DNA from: a delta proteobacterium NaphS2
GTDB taxonomy: Bacteria > Desulfobacterota > DSM-4660 > Desulfatiglandales > Desulfatiglandaceae
DNA: 59,871 nt
Direction of reading: 5' to 3'
NCBI GenBank assembly: GCA_000179315.1
Contig: ADZZ01000072.1
Location: 1-59,871 of the forward strand
Part shown: positions 17,405 to 26,570 of the stretch, in pieces
Position numbering within the stretch: position 1 is the first letter of the stretch
How the letters are laid out: each line of letters begins with the position of its first letter
The notes under the pieces: generated by a model
The model's database searches: none
Seen by the model: the letters and a program-made list of their open reading frames with translations, nothing else
Told to the model about the DNA's origin: nothing
Program-made: the position numbers and the translations under genes

Positions 17405-17530
17405 TGGTTTCGCTAACCTAAAACTGACCCCCTAAAGGCCAAAACGACAACCTAAAATTGACCCCCCTGAGTGGACCTCTGGTAAGAAGGATTGCTAAAT
17501 ATCAATCCTATGCTGGAGGCAGAAAGGAGA

Positions 17531-18277
17531 ATGCTCACGGTGGATCAATACAGCTACATACGGACGGCACATAGGGTTTATGGCAAAGCCATAAAACAAA
17601 TTGCCCGGGAGACGGGACATTCCAAAAATACAGTTAAGAAGGTTCTTCGGGGAGAATACAGCGGTTATAAGCCAAGGATTGGACAAGCATACCCTGTTTT
17701 GGCCCCCTATATTAGAACCATCGACCGATGGTTGAAGGATGATAAGGATCGTCCCAAAAAGCAGCGGCATACGGCGGTGCGGGTTTTTAATCGTCTCAAA
17801 CAGGAGCATGCTTTTCAAGGATCTGAGACAACTGTCCGGCGATATGTTCGCGAGGCAAAATTGAGATTGGGCGTTAGTGGTCGTGAGGTATTTATACCAT
17901 CAGATCCACAGACCGGCGTCGAAGCCGAGGTGGACTGGGGAAACTGCATTGCCATTTTAGGGGGTGTCGAAACACGGCTGAAACTCTTTTGCATGCGATC
18001 CAAATTTTCCGGAAAGCATTTGGTTCGGTGTTATCCCTGCGAGCGGCAACAGGCCTTTTTTGACGGTCATATAAAAGGGTTCTCATTTTTTGGCGGTGTT
18101 TTTCCTGTCCTAATCTATGACAACCTAACAACCGCGGTCCAAAAGATACTGCGTGGGAAAAATCGTGTTCTCCAGGAGTCGTATGACAAGTTCCGGGGGT
18201 ACTACAATTTTGAGCCCCGGTTCTGCAATCGGGGTCAAGGTCATGAAAAAGGCGGTGTCGAGGGTTTGGTGGGATAT
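17531..18277 (+). pseudogene. istA: istA transposase, 5' half
   Basis: The frame begins MLTVDQYSYIRTAHRVYGKA, the usual IstA N-terminus, with GGAGG 11 bases upstream. An HTH follows (AIKQIARETGHSKNTVKKVL) and then the start of the DDE domain (EVDWGN with the first Asp, VLIYDNLTTAV with the second). It stops at GVEGLVGY, where the DDE/AAA transposon is inserted after GGATAT. The catalytic Glu lies in GHEKGGVEG, and the partner half begins at 23793. This half alone cannot be a full transposase. Confidence 0.9.
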
Positions 18278-18368
18278 TGTTGTCAGCCACAATAAATAGC
18301 AAAGAACCGGCTCAAAATATCTGATTATTCCACCGGTGGTTTATTGGAACCGGTATTGTAAAGTGAGA

Positions 18369-18683
18369 CTACCCCTTCTCGGCAAGTGCAAGTTTTTCAG
18401 CCTTTTGTCGGAAGGATTGAACGGATTCCTTCCCAAACCCTCCAGCCTTTTCGGCAAATGCAACTGCTTTTCGATAGTACTCAGCAGCGTCCCGGTTTTT
18501 TCCCTGAGCTTCATAGAGTTCAGCATAACGATGAAGGCCATCGATCTCCTCAGGATATTGTCGCAAGAGCTTTCGGCACACCGCCTCGGCTTCATCAAAC
18601 TTCTTGTCTTGAATCAAGTCCGGCACCTGATTTGATAAATTGTCCAAATCCGTATAAATAAAGCGCACATTCCGCACCTGCTG
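18369..18683 (-). pseudogene. TPR-like fragment of the interrupted passenger gene
   Basis: The reverse frame encodes DLDNLSNQVPDLIQDKKFDE, AEAVCRKLLRQYPEEIDGLH and RYAELYEAQGKNRDAAEYYR, a tetratricopeptide-type helical pair. It begins next to the IS1634-like element. A SEC-C domain start lies on the far side of that insertion on the same strand, and proteins with SEC-C followed by such a TPR segment are familiar near transposases. Simple rejoining puts the two pieces in different frames, so there was an extra frameshift or two separate genes. A GTG at 18677 could start a free-standing 102-residue product. Confidence 0.5.
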
Positions 18684-18687
18684 TACG

Positions 18688-20513
18688 AGTTTTCTGAATT
18701 ATAAAATCGTCAATAAAACCAATATGTTGTCGATTTTTCTGGACATTTGTTTCCTAATAATCCATAATACGCTCAAAACTCTATTTTTTGGGGCCGTTTA
18801 TGGAGCAATTGAATGTCATTACGAAAAGGGTCGATGTTCTTCCCATGGTAAAGTACTACATTGATCAGCTCGGGATCTATGGGCTTTTTTCGAAATACGT
18901 CAAGAAGCCGGAACAATCGCCAGTTGATCCTGCTCAAATTCTTTCGGTTGTGGTAGCCAATATCATATGTGCATCACAACCCCTTTATAAAGTTGAACAA
19001 TGGGCCGCTGATTACATGGATGGACTAAGTGAATATGGGCTCAACGCTTCAATGTACAATGACGATCAAATTGCCAAAAAGCTTGACTGTCTTTTCAAGG
19101 CAGACCGAAATTCCTTTATGTGTGAATTGAGCGCAAATGCCATTGGAGTATATCTGCTTGAAACAAGACAGATCCATAATGACAGCACATCGGTTACTTT
19201 CACCGGCGAATATGAAAATCAACACCCCGGAGCCGTTAAACTGAAATACGGTTTTAACAAGGACCATCGGCCTGACTGCAAACAAATCGTTTTTGGTCTG
19301 AATATCACGGCTGATGGAAATGTCCCCTTATCATTTGAATTGTTTGATGGAAACCGCACTGACGATACAACCCATGTCCCCAATTGGAATGCCCTCCGGG
19401 AATTCCTGGGAGAGTCGGATTTTATTTATATTGCCGACTGCAAACTATGTTCACAGAAAAATCTGGACCATATCCATGAACACGGTGGAATATTTATTAC
19501 GATCGTTCCCAAAAACCGATCTGAAGTCAAACAGTTCCACGAATTTCTAAAAACAAACTCCATCGAATGGCAATATGCCTATGAAACGCCAAACAGCCGA
19601 AAAAAAGCAGAAACCATCCTATACAAAACATACGAAGGCGAGCCTTCCAAAAATGGATATCGTATCATTTGGGTTCACAGCAGTGCCAAAGAAAAACAGG
19701 ATAAAAGCCGCCGAGACAACAGGATCGCCAAAGCCGATCTCCAACTCACTGAACTTTCTTCCCGGCTCAATCAATACAACCTCAAGACAAAGGAACAGAT
19801 TGAAAAGGCAATCAAGAAGGCAACCAAAGGTACATTTGATCTTTTCCAAATTCAGCTCATCGAGGACAAACAAATTGTTCAGCGCCAGATAGGTCCTGGA
19901 AAGCCGGGACCGAACACACAATACAAAGAAGAAGAAAATATATCCTACTGCCTCGAGTGGGAATTGGATCACAAGGCCATAAACAATCTGGCTGCCCGTG
20001 ATGGCATTTTCCCTCTCATTACAAACGCTGAAATGGAAGCGGCAGAAGTCCTTAAAGCCTATAAAAATCAACCGTATCTGGAAAAAAGAATGTACACGGC
20101 CAAGTCCATTTTAAAGGTCGCTCCCGTTTTTCTCAAAAAGACGGAGCGAATCGAGGCGATGACCTTTCTCTATTTCATCGCACTAATGATTGTCAGCCTT
20201 ATGGAACGTAATATTCGAAAGAATATGGCTGAGCAAGGGGTTGAAAAACTGCCCATTTTACCCAACGGCATGAATACCAAAAAACCAACATGGAACAATC
20301 TCAACTACTTTTTTAAAAATGTTCATCTCAGCATGGTTGAAAAGCAAGACAAAATCATTCAAACAGTTACAAAGGGTGTCACCCAGTTGCACGAATTTGT
20401 GTTGAAATTATTAGGTGTTCCGCCGTCTGTATACGCTGCTATCCAAGACCGATGGTGGCTTTTCAAAAACTCGGAATTAGGTCAAAATTTGAACTCAACA
20501 TAATTCGGAAAAC
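18688..20513 (+). mobile_element. IS1634-like (IS4 superfamily) insertion sequence
   Basis: The ends are inverted repeats, AGTTTTCTGAATTAT at 18688 and AGTTTTCCGAATTAT read from 20514 on the other strand. TACG occurs at 18684-18687 and 20514-20517, which is either a 4-bp target duplication or a 3-bp one plus end overlap. The element is about 1.83 kb with one transposase gene and sits inside the SEC-C/TPR passenger region of the larger transposon. Confidence 0.8.
18800..20503 (+). CDS. IS1634-family DDE transposase
   Basis: From the ATG at 18800 the product has 567 residues (an upstream in-frame TTG at 18788 is less likely). It has the IS4-superfamily RNase-H core: first Asp in [14 protein letters not shown], then [20 protein letters not shown], the second Asp in [11 protein letters not shown], and a long insertion before the C-terminal [18 protein letters not shown] with the catalytic Glu. 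This order is characteristic of IS1634. The frame is intact, so the element could still be active. No good ribosome binding site is seen. Confidence 0.88.
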   Translation: MEQLNVITKRVDVLPMVKYYIDQLGIYGLFSKYVKKPEQSPVDPAQILSVVVANIICASQPLYKVEQWAADYMDGLSEYGLNASMYNDDQIAKKLDCLFKADRNSFMCELSANAIGVYLLETRQIHNDSTSVTFTGEYENQHPGAVKLKYGFNKDHRPDCKQIVFGLNITADGNVPLSFELFDGNRTDDTTHVPNWNALREFLGESDFIYIADCKLCSQKNLDHIHEHGGIFITIVPKNRSEVKQFHEFLKTNSIEWQYAYETPNSRKKAETILYKTYEGEPSKNGYRIIWVHSSAKEKQDKSRRDNRIAKADLQLTELSSRLNQYNLKTKEQIEKAIKKATKGTFDLFQIQLIEDKQIVQRQIGPGKPGPNTQYKEEENISYCLEWELDHKAINNLAARDGIFPLITNAEMEAAEVLKAYKNQPYLEKRMYTAKSILKVAPVFLKKTERIEAMTFLYFIALMIVSLMERNIRKNMAEQGVEKLPILPNGMNTKKPTWNNLNYFFKNVHLSMVEKQDKIIQTVTKGVTQLHEFVLKLLGVPPSVYAAIQDRWWLFKNSELGQNLNST

Positions 20514-20643
20514 TACGCTCTAATCGTGCGAAATGTAAGATAAAGGTCCCTCCAATAGGTAATTTGGAGGCGTTGAGACAACATTTTTTATATTTTTTGC
20601 CGCTGCCGCATGGGCAGGGCTCATTACGTCCGATTTTTTTCAT
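20514..20643 (-). pseudogene. SEC-C zinc-binding fragment of the passenger gene
   Basis: The reverse frame from the ATG at 20643 opens MKKI followed by [18 protein letters not shown], the full SEC-C metal-binding motif found at the C-terminus of SecA and in many small proteins. The reading continues about 20 residues and meets the IS1634-like element. Its start codon abuts the start of the divergent DUF6431-like gene (the shared hexamer CATATG), leaving no space for a separate control region. See the TPR fragment at 18369 for the likely second half. Confidence 0.65.
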
Positions 20644-21222
20644 ATGCAGCTTCGATACTCTATAGATTTAACCATAGAAGAATACAATGAGCAAAAGGCC
20701 TGGGAACATGCGGAGCTTGATCATTGTCCCTTTCATCCCGAGGGAGGATGCGACCTGGCCAGGCATGGCACCTATCCCAGGAAATTTCCAGAATACTGTC
20801 TGGTACCTCGATGGTACTGCCCGAGTGCGCACAAGACCATCAGCCTGCTGCCTGATTTTCTTGCATCTCGCTTTCCGGGAACTTTAGACGAAATCGAGCA
20901 GGCCGTCAATACAGCCGGATCATGCAAAAGCCAGGAAGAAGCGGCTTTTGTTTTGAGACCGGAGATATCTCTTCCATCAGGGCTTCGCTGGCTGAGGCGG
21001 AGGATCCAATATGTAAAGGAGGCACTGACAATTCTGGCCGGACTTCTTGTGACCGAATGTGCTCCGGATCTTGAATCATTCCGCAATAAATTCCGCACAA
21101 ACAGGGTGCTGATCAAATTGCGTGAAATGGGTCGGGAATATCTGCCATCCATGCCGCCTATTGTCGGATTCGGCCCCCGTTCCGGCAAGCGGTATTGCCA
21201 CCTTGGGTTTTCCAACAATTGA
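20644..21222 (+). CDS. DUF6431-like transposon protein
   Basis: This 192-residue protein has a Cys/His-rich N-terminus ([18 protein letters not shown], then [19 protein letters not shown]) that looks like a zinc ribbon, followed by a helical C-terminus. This matches what I recall of the DUF6431 family, which often precedes a DDE transposase. It lies 76 bp upstream of the DDE gene in a conserved-looking three-gene layout, so it may be a target-site or transposase accessory factor; that is inference. The ATG at 20644 is back-to-back with the SEC-C start and has no recognisable ribosome binding site. Confidence 0.6.
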   Translation: MQLRYSIDLTIEEYNEQKAWEHAELDHCPFHPEGGCDLARHGTYPRKFPEYCLVPRWYCPSAHKTISLLPDFLASRFPGTLDEIEQAVNTAGSCKSQEEAAFVLRPEISLPSGLRWLRRRIQYVKEALTILAGLLVTECAPDLESFRNKFRTNRVLIKLREMGREYLPSMPPIVGFGPRSGKRYCHLGFSNN

Positions 21223-21298
21223 TGGGGACTGTTTATGCCCGTTTGATGGGGTAAAAGGCTTCCGTTCGCCAATTTTTTTATAAGAATGGAGGTTTTAG

Positions 21299-22657
21299 AT
21301 GGCAGAAAACGAACTACAAGAGCAGGTGGCGCTATTTCGCTACGGGATTATCGCGGATTTTGTTCATTTGCCGCCCGGATCAAGAGGGCTTTACGCTCAG
21401 ATCAGGAAGAAAGCAGGGCAGGAATATGTTATTCCCGGCTCCAGACGCACCCGTGTGGCTGAAGAGACGATCCGTTCATGGTTGAAAAAATACCGCAAGG
21501 GCGGTTTTGACGCCCTACTGCCCAAAGAGCGCACGGACAAGGGGGAAACGAGAAAGCTGCCCCTTGAGATTTCGGATTTACTTCTTGAGGCCAAAGAAAA
21601 AGAACCGGAACTAACCGTTCCGCTGTTAATCAAGAAAGTCAGAGCATCCGGCAACATTCCCGATGATGTTCGGATGCCCAGATCCACCGTGTATAAACTG
21701 CTGGCACGCCACGGGTTAACCCGAAAGATTACATCACCTGATAGAGACCATCGTCGCTTCGCCTACCTCAATGCCGGGGATTTGTTCATGAGTGATGTCA
21801 TGTACGGTCCGGCGGTCAGGAAAAATGACGGCAGGAAACGAAAAACCTATCTCATCGCTTTTATTGATGATGCGACCCGGGTGATCCCCTATGCCGCTTT
21901 TGCCCATTCGGAAAATACCGCTGCCTTCATGGAGGTGTTGAAACAAGCCGTTTTAAGGCGAGGTATCCCCATGCGGCTTTTTGTGGATAACGGATCAGCT
22001 TTCCGGTCACAGCATTTATCCCTGGTCTGCGCAAAACTCGGCATAACCCTGATTCACGCCAGACCCTACCATGCAGCGGCCAAGGGAAAAATCGAGAGAT
22101 GGTTCAGAACGGTACGATTGCAGTTTCTCCCGATGCTTTCGGAAAAACATATGTTGAATCTGAAAGCGATCAACAGAGCACTTTGGACCTATATCGAAAC
22201 AGAGTACCACCGTTCGCCCCATCGGAGTCTCTGCGAAACGCCCCTTGATCGCTGGGCCAGAGTGGGTGAGAAGGTCCGATATCCCGAACCGGGCGATGAC
22301 CTGGACGACCTTTTCCTTTTTGAATCAAAACGCAAAGTGCAGAAAGACCGTACCGTAAGTCTGAACGGTATGGCCTATGAAATTGACGCTTCCCTGGTGG
22401 GAGAGACCGTAACACTCCGCTACAACCCTTCCGAGCAGGGCAAAGAGATAAAGGTCTGTCACAACGGCCGTTTCGTCCAAAAGGCGAAACTGGTGGACAC
22501 CTACGCCAATTGCTTTGTGAAACGTGATCGCCCGTCTAAAACCATTGAAGCACTTGATCCTGAAAAGGCCGTCGATCATAAGCGGGAAAGCAGACCCAAA
22601 CAACCTGTTAACTTCAGCAGGATCTCCGAAGCCGAAAAGGGGGATGGCTATGTATAA
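21299..22657 (+). CDS. Integrase-type (rve) DDE transposase, TniA/Mu-like
   Basis: The 452-residue product starts with an HTH region (RTRVAEETIRSWLKKYRKGG). A retroviral-integrase fold follows: first Asp in FMSDVMYG, second Asp in MRLFVDNGSAFRS, Glu in AAKGKIERWFR. The C-terminal beta-barrel (VQKDRTVSLNGMAYEIDASL and VTLRYNPSEQGKEIKV) is of the Mu-transposase C-terminal type. GGAGG lies about 10 bases before the ATG. The stop overlaps the start of the AAA gene. Pairing with an AAA ATPase resembles TniA/TniB and IstA/IstB systems, where the ATPase helps choose the target. Confidence 0.88.
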   Translation: MAENELQEQVALFRYGIIADFVHLPPGSRGLYAQIRKKAGQEYVIPGSRRTRVAEETIRSWLKKYRKGGFDALLPKERTDKGETRKLPLEISDLLLEAKEKEPELTVPLLIKKVRASGNIPDDVRMPRSTVYKLLARHGLTRKITSPDRDHRRFAYLNAGDLFMSDVMYGPAVRKNDGRKRKTYLIAFIDDATRVIPYAAFAHSENTAAFMEVLKQAVLRRGIPMRLFVDNGSAFRSQHLSLVCAKLGITLIHARPYHAAAKGKIERWFRTVRLQFLPMLSEKHMLNLKAINRALWTYIETEYHRSPHRSLCETPLDRWARVGEKVRYPEPGDDLDDLFLFESKRKVQKDRTVSLNGMAYEIDASLVGETVTLRYNPSEQGKEIKVCHNGRFVQKAKLVDTYANCFVKRDRPSKTIEALDPEKAVDHKRESRPKQPVNFSRISEAEKGDGYV

Positions 22658-23447
22658 AAAGGTCTATGGGCTGACCCACTACCCTTTTGAAAAAGATCTG
22701 GAACCGGACAAACTGTTTGGTTCAAAAGCTGCTGATGAGCTTGAAGCCCGGCTCCATTATCTGTTGAAGCTGCGCGGTATCGGGCTTGTCACCGGAGAAG
22801 TGGGCAGCGGGAAAACCAGTATCTGCCGAAAGATGGCCGCTTCTCTGAATACGGGTCTGTACCGGGTGTTTTACGTTCCTCTGACCACCGGCAATGTAAC
22901 GGATATCTACAAATCCATTGCCTGGGAAATGGGGCTAACCACGGAACGGAGCCTGGCAGCCCTTTATCGTTCCATCCATATGGAGGTCAACCGACTCTGT
23001 CTGGAATCCAAAATCAGGCCAGTGCTGATTATTGATGAAGCGCAATACTTGAGAAACGAGGTCCTCGAAAACCTCAGGCTGCTGACAAACTATGAGATGG
23101 ACTCACAAAATCGTCTCTGCATGATATTTGTTGGCCAGGCCGAGTTGAGGCGACGGCTTTCACTGTCCGTCCATGAGCCTTTGGCTCAAAGGCTTGTGGT
23201 GCGTTATCACATATCCGGTCTTGCAAAAGAGGAGTTGCTCCCTTATCTGAAACACCGGCTTGAGTTGGCCGGAACCCAGATGGATCTTTTTGAACAGCCG
23301 GCTCTTGAAGCGCTTTTTCAGGCGACAAACGGTCTGCCACGCAAAATCAATCTGCTGGCACACCTCTCATTGAATGTGGCGGCACTGCAGAATGCCCAGC
23401 TTGTATCGGCTGAACATATTCTTACCGCAGTGGAGGAAACGGGATAG
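22650..23447 (+). CDS. ExeA/TniB-like AAA ATPase of the transposon
   Basis: From the ATG at 22650 (AAGGGGG upstream, overlapping the transposase stop by 8 bp) the product has 265 residues. It begins MYKKVYGLTHYPFEKDLEPD, like ExeA/GspA-type ATPases. Walker A is GEVGSGKTS, Walker B VLIIDEAQYL, sensor 1 in MIFVGQAE, and LPRKINLLAHLSLNVA is the C-terminal lid. In such transposons the ATPase acts as target selector and transposase regulator. The frame is intact, and a terminator follows about 100 bases downstream. Confidence 0.87.
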   Translation: MYKKVYGLTHYPFEKDLEPDKLFGSKAADELEARLHYLLKLRGIGLVTGEVGSGKTSICRKMAASLNTGLYRVFYVPLTTGNVTDIYKSIAWEMGLTTERSLAALYRSIHMEVNRLCLESKIRPVLIIDEAQYLRNEVLENLRLLTNYEMDSQNRLCMIFVGQAELRRRLSLSVHEPLAQRLVVRYHISGLAKEELLPYLKHRLELAGTQMDLFEQPALEALFQATNGLPRKINLLAHLSLNVAALQNAQLVSAEHILTAVEETG

Positions 23448-23553
23448 TGCTAAACCTGCATAATCAGATTCGGTGAAACAGAGGCGAGCTCTGCTGAGGA
23501 GCAACTCGCCAAGGGATAGCCGGATAGGCGACGACGAAATATCGTCATCGGGA

Positions 23554-23579
23554 GGGGAGTCTTCGGGCTCCCCTTTTTT
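23554..23579 (+). terminator. Intrinsic terminator after the transposon ATPase
   Basis: GGGGAG pairs with CTCCCC (23568-23573) around a TTCG-containing loop and is followed by T6. It probably ends the three-gene transposon transcript. The stretch to 23786 shows no gene. Confidence 0.7.
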
Positions 23580-23792
23580 ATGTGATATTTCCGAGGAGCC
23601 TTCATGCCTAAAAAAACCTCGGGGTTTGGGGCAGAGCCCCAAGGGTTTTCTCGAAACAGCACCCCGATCAGAAGATAGGCAGTCCGTCACGCATCGCCTT
23701 GCAACGATAAATCAATCAGGCAAAAACAAAATATTCTTCGTGCTTTATTGTGGACAATATCCGGTGGGATAATGTGAACGGCAACAGGATAT

Positions 23793-24548
23793 GCACGACG
23801 CAACTACATGGTTCCTGTTCCAAAGTCCGATTCCCTGGAAGAACTGAACCAAAGACTTCTCAAAGATTGTCTTTCCTATGGCGGTCATCAAATTGACGGC
23901 AGGGAGCACACGGTCAATGAACTGTATGAGAAGGAAAAGGGGGATCTGTTGTCCCTGCCGGACATCCAGTTCAGCAACCTTGAAACCGCAGGCTGCAAGG
24001 TGGATAAATACTCCACGGTCATGGTGGATAAGAATCGATATTCGGTCCCAACAGCGTATGCCTATTGTAAAGTCCGTGTGGTTTTATATGTGGATGAGGT
24101 GGAGATATTTTACGGAAGCAAAAAAATCGCATCACATGGGCGACTTTTTGGGAACAACAAATGGAGTCTTCTCCCTGAGCATTATCTTGAACTGATTTTA
24201 AAGCGGCCCCAGGCATTTGAATCAGCCCGTGTTATCAGGCAATGGCGTTCGAACTGGCCTGTTTGTCTGGAACGGCTTTTGGATAAATTCTGCCAAAAGC
24301 AGGGATATACCAAAGGTGTCAAGGAGTTCATTCTGGTTTTGATGCTCTACAAAGGCCACTCTGCCGAAGCCATCGAATCGGCAGTTGAGACGGCGCTATC
24401 ATCGGGGGCGGGCTCCAGCCAGGCCGTTAAACACATCTTAATCCATAGAGAATGTGGCAGGGATCAATCGTTTTCAGCCCTGGAAAACTGGCAGACCTTT
24501 CCGGCTCCGGACGTATCCATTTACGGACAGATCGGAGGTGGACGATGA
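23793..24548 (+). pseudogene. istA: istA transposase, 3' half
   Basis: The frame resumes GCA CGA CGC AAC TAC, giving ARRNYMVPVPKSDSLEELNQ directly after the GGATAT duplication, in the same frame as the 5' half ending GLVGY. It continues through the IstA C-terminal region (YSTVMVDKNRYSVPTAY, FGNNKWSLLPEHYLELILKR). Together the two parts encode about 500 residues, the usual IstA length. An internal ATG at 23808 could give a C-terminal product. The stop overlaps the istB start (ATGA). Confidence 0.9.
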
Positions 24549-25300
24549 ACGCCGGTATGAAAGCACTCTTAATTGAGAATCTCAAAAAATTGAAACTGTC
24601 CACGATGCTCCGTGAGCTGGAGGGCGTGATCCGTCAAGCGAATCAGGAGAGCCTGAGTTATGAGGAATTCCTTTTAAATCTGAGTGAGGCCGAAGTTCAG
24701 ACCCGACAGGAGAATGGCCGCAAAAGGCGACTGCAGGAGGCCAAATTCCCCATCTTAAAGCCAATGGAAACATTCGATTTTGATGCAGCTCCCGGACTGG
24801 ACGTCCGGCTCATGAAGGAGCTTGCCAATTGCGATTACGTGAAAAAAAGCCGCAATATAATTTTTGCTGGGAAAAGCGGCGCCGGGAAAACGCACCTATC
24901 CACAGCTTTGGGCATGGAGGCTTGCAAGCAGGGAATCAGGTCCCGTTTTGTCACCGGCTGCGGCCTAGCCAATGAACTTATTGAAGCCAGAGATGAAAAA
25001 CAGTTAGGCCGAGCAGTCAAACGGTATGCCTCTTACGGACTGCTCATTATTGATGAACTGGGATACATTCCTTTTTCCAAGGAAGGGGCACAGCTGATTT
25101 TCCAAATATTGGCGGAACGTCACGAAAGAAAATCCGTCATCATAACCACCAATAAGGGATTTGGAGACTGGACGGAAATATTTGGTGATCCCAGTATGAC
25201 GGCAGCGCTGCTGGATCGGGTAACGCATAAGGCCCACATCATCAATTGCGACTGGGACAGTTACCGTTTAAAGGAAACATTGAAAAGGAGCCCCAAATGA
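24545..25300 (+). CDS. istB: IS21 helper ATPase IstB
   Basis: IstB is the AAA+ regulator that assembles on DNA and directs IstA to its target. The 251-residue product starts at an ATG overlapping the istA stop. It has the N-terminal helical domain (LIENLKKLKLSTMLRELEGV), Walker A AGKSGAGKTHL, Walker B LLIIDELGYIPF, sensor 1 VIITTNKGF with DWTEIFGDPSMTAALLDRVT after it. All catalytic motifs are present, so it may still be functional although its istA partner is split. A third small ORF begins in its stop codon. Confidence 0.93.
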   Translation: MNAGMKALLIENLKKLKLSTMLRELEGVIRQANQESLSYEEFLLNLSEAEVQTRQENGRKRRLQEAKFPILKPMETFDFDAAPGLDVRLMKELANCDYVKKSRNIIFAGKSGAGKTHLSTALGMEACKQGIRSRFVTGCGLANELIEARDEKQLGRAVKRYASYGLLIIDELGYIPFSKEGAQLIFQILAERHERKSVIITTNKGFGDWTEIFGDPSMTAALLDRVTHKAHIINCDWDSYRLKETLKRSPK

Positions 25301-25548
25301 AAGAAATCACTATATACAATACGTTAAAGGGCAGGCTGGAAACAGTCAGTTTTGAGTTTACAGATGAAAACACCACCTGGTTTGAGGACCTTGAGGATTA
25401 CTATATTTACAGGATCGCAGATGCGTTCGGCGGACTCCTGGTCCAAGAAACCGGATATACTTATCCGATTCTAATTGGTGACGTATCGCGGTCTGAAATT
25501 GGGAAAAGTCAGGAGAAAGCACTGGAGTTGTTGAAGCAAATAACTTAA
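25297..25548 (+). CDS. Small third ORF of the IS21 element, unknown function
   Basis: The ATG at 25297 overlaps the istB stop (ATGA), so translation is likely coupled. The 83-residue product, with segments MKEITIYNTLKGRLETVSFE and YYIYRIADAFGGLLVQETGY, is soluble and acidic and matches no family I can name. Standard IS21 elements carry only istA and istB, so this is a passenger or accessory gene lying inside the terminal repeats. The composition looks coding. Confidence 0.55.
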   Translation: MKEITIYNTLKGRLETVSFEFTDENTTWFEDLEDYYIYRIADAFGGLLVQETGYTYPILIGDVSRSEIGKSQEKALELLKQIT

Positions 25549-25880
25549 CCCAACTCCGCGAATCGTTGCTGTAAACCATATAAATAGCTTAATTCAAAAA
25601 TATTTGGCGACTTGAAGGAATGTTTGACTGATTTAAATGGGGGCCAGCCCCCAAACCCCCGGGATTTAACGCATTATAGACATGAGGAAAGGGCCGTACT
25701 ATCGAGTACGGCCCCATGCCTACGTCACCTGCTTCGGCGCTCGGGTTGCTTCCCAGCAGTTGCCCTATCCTCCGAGCAGGTGAAAACAGCGTACCAGAAT
25801 ATGGATAAATGCAAAACTATTAAATCATAGAGGGGTCAATTTTCGGTTGACGCAAGGGGTCAATTTTCGGTTGACGTTTC
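25549..25880. other. Non-coding right end of the IS21 element with hairpins
   Basis: I see no convincing gene. The stretch has GGGCCGTACT-ATCG-AGTACGGCCC (25691-25714), a perfect 10-bp hairpin, then a second stem CACCTGCT...AGCAGGTG (25727-25783). The two terminal repeats follow at about 25832 and 25857. The hairpins probably stop transcripts leaving or entering the element. Confidence 0.6.
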
Positions 25881-25888
25881 GAGCACGG

Positions 25889-25995
25889 GAACTGTTCTCT
25901 ATGACCGTGAGGAAATAGACCGCTTCGTCAAAAGCTTTGAGGTTTCAGAGGACCGCGTTGCCGGCATTTGTGATGAAATCCTCAGCGGAATTTAA
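25889..25995 (+). pseudogene. AlpA/Xis-type HTH gene, 3' part
   Basis: Directly after the GAGCACGG duplication the frame reads GTVLYDREEIDRFVKSFEVS and on to EILSGI and a stop. Joined to the part ending KLST at 17404 it completes a winged-helix protein whose last strand (TVLYDREEIDRFV) is the expected end of an excisionase/AlpA fold. Confidence 0.85.
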
Positions 25996-26043
25996 CGGTA
26001 GTGTTTTTTCTGGGTAAATCACTTTTGAAGAGAGGACGAAAAA

Positions 26044-26310
26044 ATGGAGATCATAAAGCGATATCCCACCACCATGACCGAACTGAGGCGTACACAAAAT
26101 TTTTTTCGTTGCACAAACTGTGTCCATTGGGAGGCCCATACCCGGCGCAAGCGGTGGACGTGGGGGACGTGCGCCATTGATGGTGTGGATTGCAAATGGA
26201 CGTGCCGGTGCCGTCATAAGGACGAATTCGAGTTATCACCTGTTTACAAAAATAAATTTCAATTGATTGATAATAACCCATCGATCAGGAAAACCACTGA
26301 GCAAATCTGA
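26044..26310 (+). CDS. Small cysteine-rich protein of the integrative element
   Basis: The 88-residue product has cysteines arranged as FRCTNCVHWEAH ... WGTCAIDGVDCKWTCRC, suggesting a small zinc-binding or knuckle fold. A GAGAGGA lies about 10 bases before the ATG. It sits between the xis-like gene and the primase gene, where satellites and small plasmids often keep small DNA-binding or regulatory proteins. I do not recognise the family. Confidence 0.55.
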   Translation: MEIIKRYPTTMTELRRTQNFFRCTNCVHWEAHTRRKRWTWGTCAIDGVDCKWTCRCRHKDEFELSPVYKNKFQLIDNNPSIRKTTEQI

Positions 26311-26570
26311 AATTCGATTCAATGGGTAACAACAATGGGCATTTATGGAATTTCGCTGGAATCAAATTTGGACTTCATTATCAGCCTGAAAGCATTCATT
26401 GCGACTGAAAATTGCGTTCCCCGTTTCCCCTGTAATTTTCTCTGTCTGACCAAAGTCTACAACGGCAAATCTCTCCCGAACAGCGGCGGGTCCTTCCCAG
26501 GGATATCCCCTATACGGCACAGAGAACCGCGAACTTCGCATGTGTTTCAATTTTTGAATGGAATGGAAAA

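Larger units (their letters stand above)
18278..23786 (+). mobile_element. DDE/AAA transposon with DUF6431-like gene and SEC-C/TPR passenger
   Basis: Ends are TGTTGTCAGCCACAATAAA at 18278 and, on the other strand, TGTTGCCGTTCACATTA at 23786. Both ends also carry a CCACAATAAA subterminal repeat. GGATAT flanks it at 18272-18277 and 23787-23792, a 6-bp target duplication, and removal restores istA. It encodes a DUF6431-like protein, an rve-type DDE transposase and an ExeA/TniB-like AAA ATPase, resembling the TniA/TniB organisation. A SEC-C/TPR passenger on the other strand is itself interrupted by an IS1634-like element. Confidence 0.85.
17405..25880 (+). mobile_element. IS21-family element with 8-bp target duplication
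   Basis: GAGCACGG flanks the element at 17397-17404 and 25881-25888. The left end carries two direct repeats (AACCTAAAACTGACCCCC at 17415 and AACCTAAAATTGACCCCC at 17449). The right end carries two copies of the inverted counterpart (GGGGTCAATTTTCGGTTGAC at 25832 and 25857), the multiple-terminal-repeat layout of IS21. It encodes istA (split), istB and a third small ORF. Without the nested transposon it is about 3 kb. Confidence 0.9.

Noticed and set aside
25612-25830. Forward 72-codon ORF in the right end of the first IS21 element
   Set aside because: It runs across two perfect hairpins and the terminal repeat; composition is non-coding.
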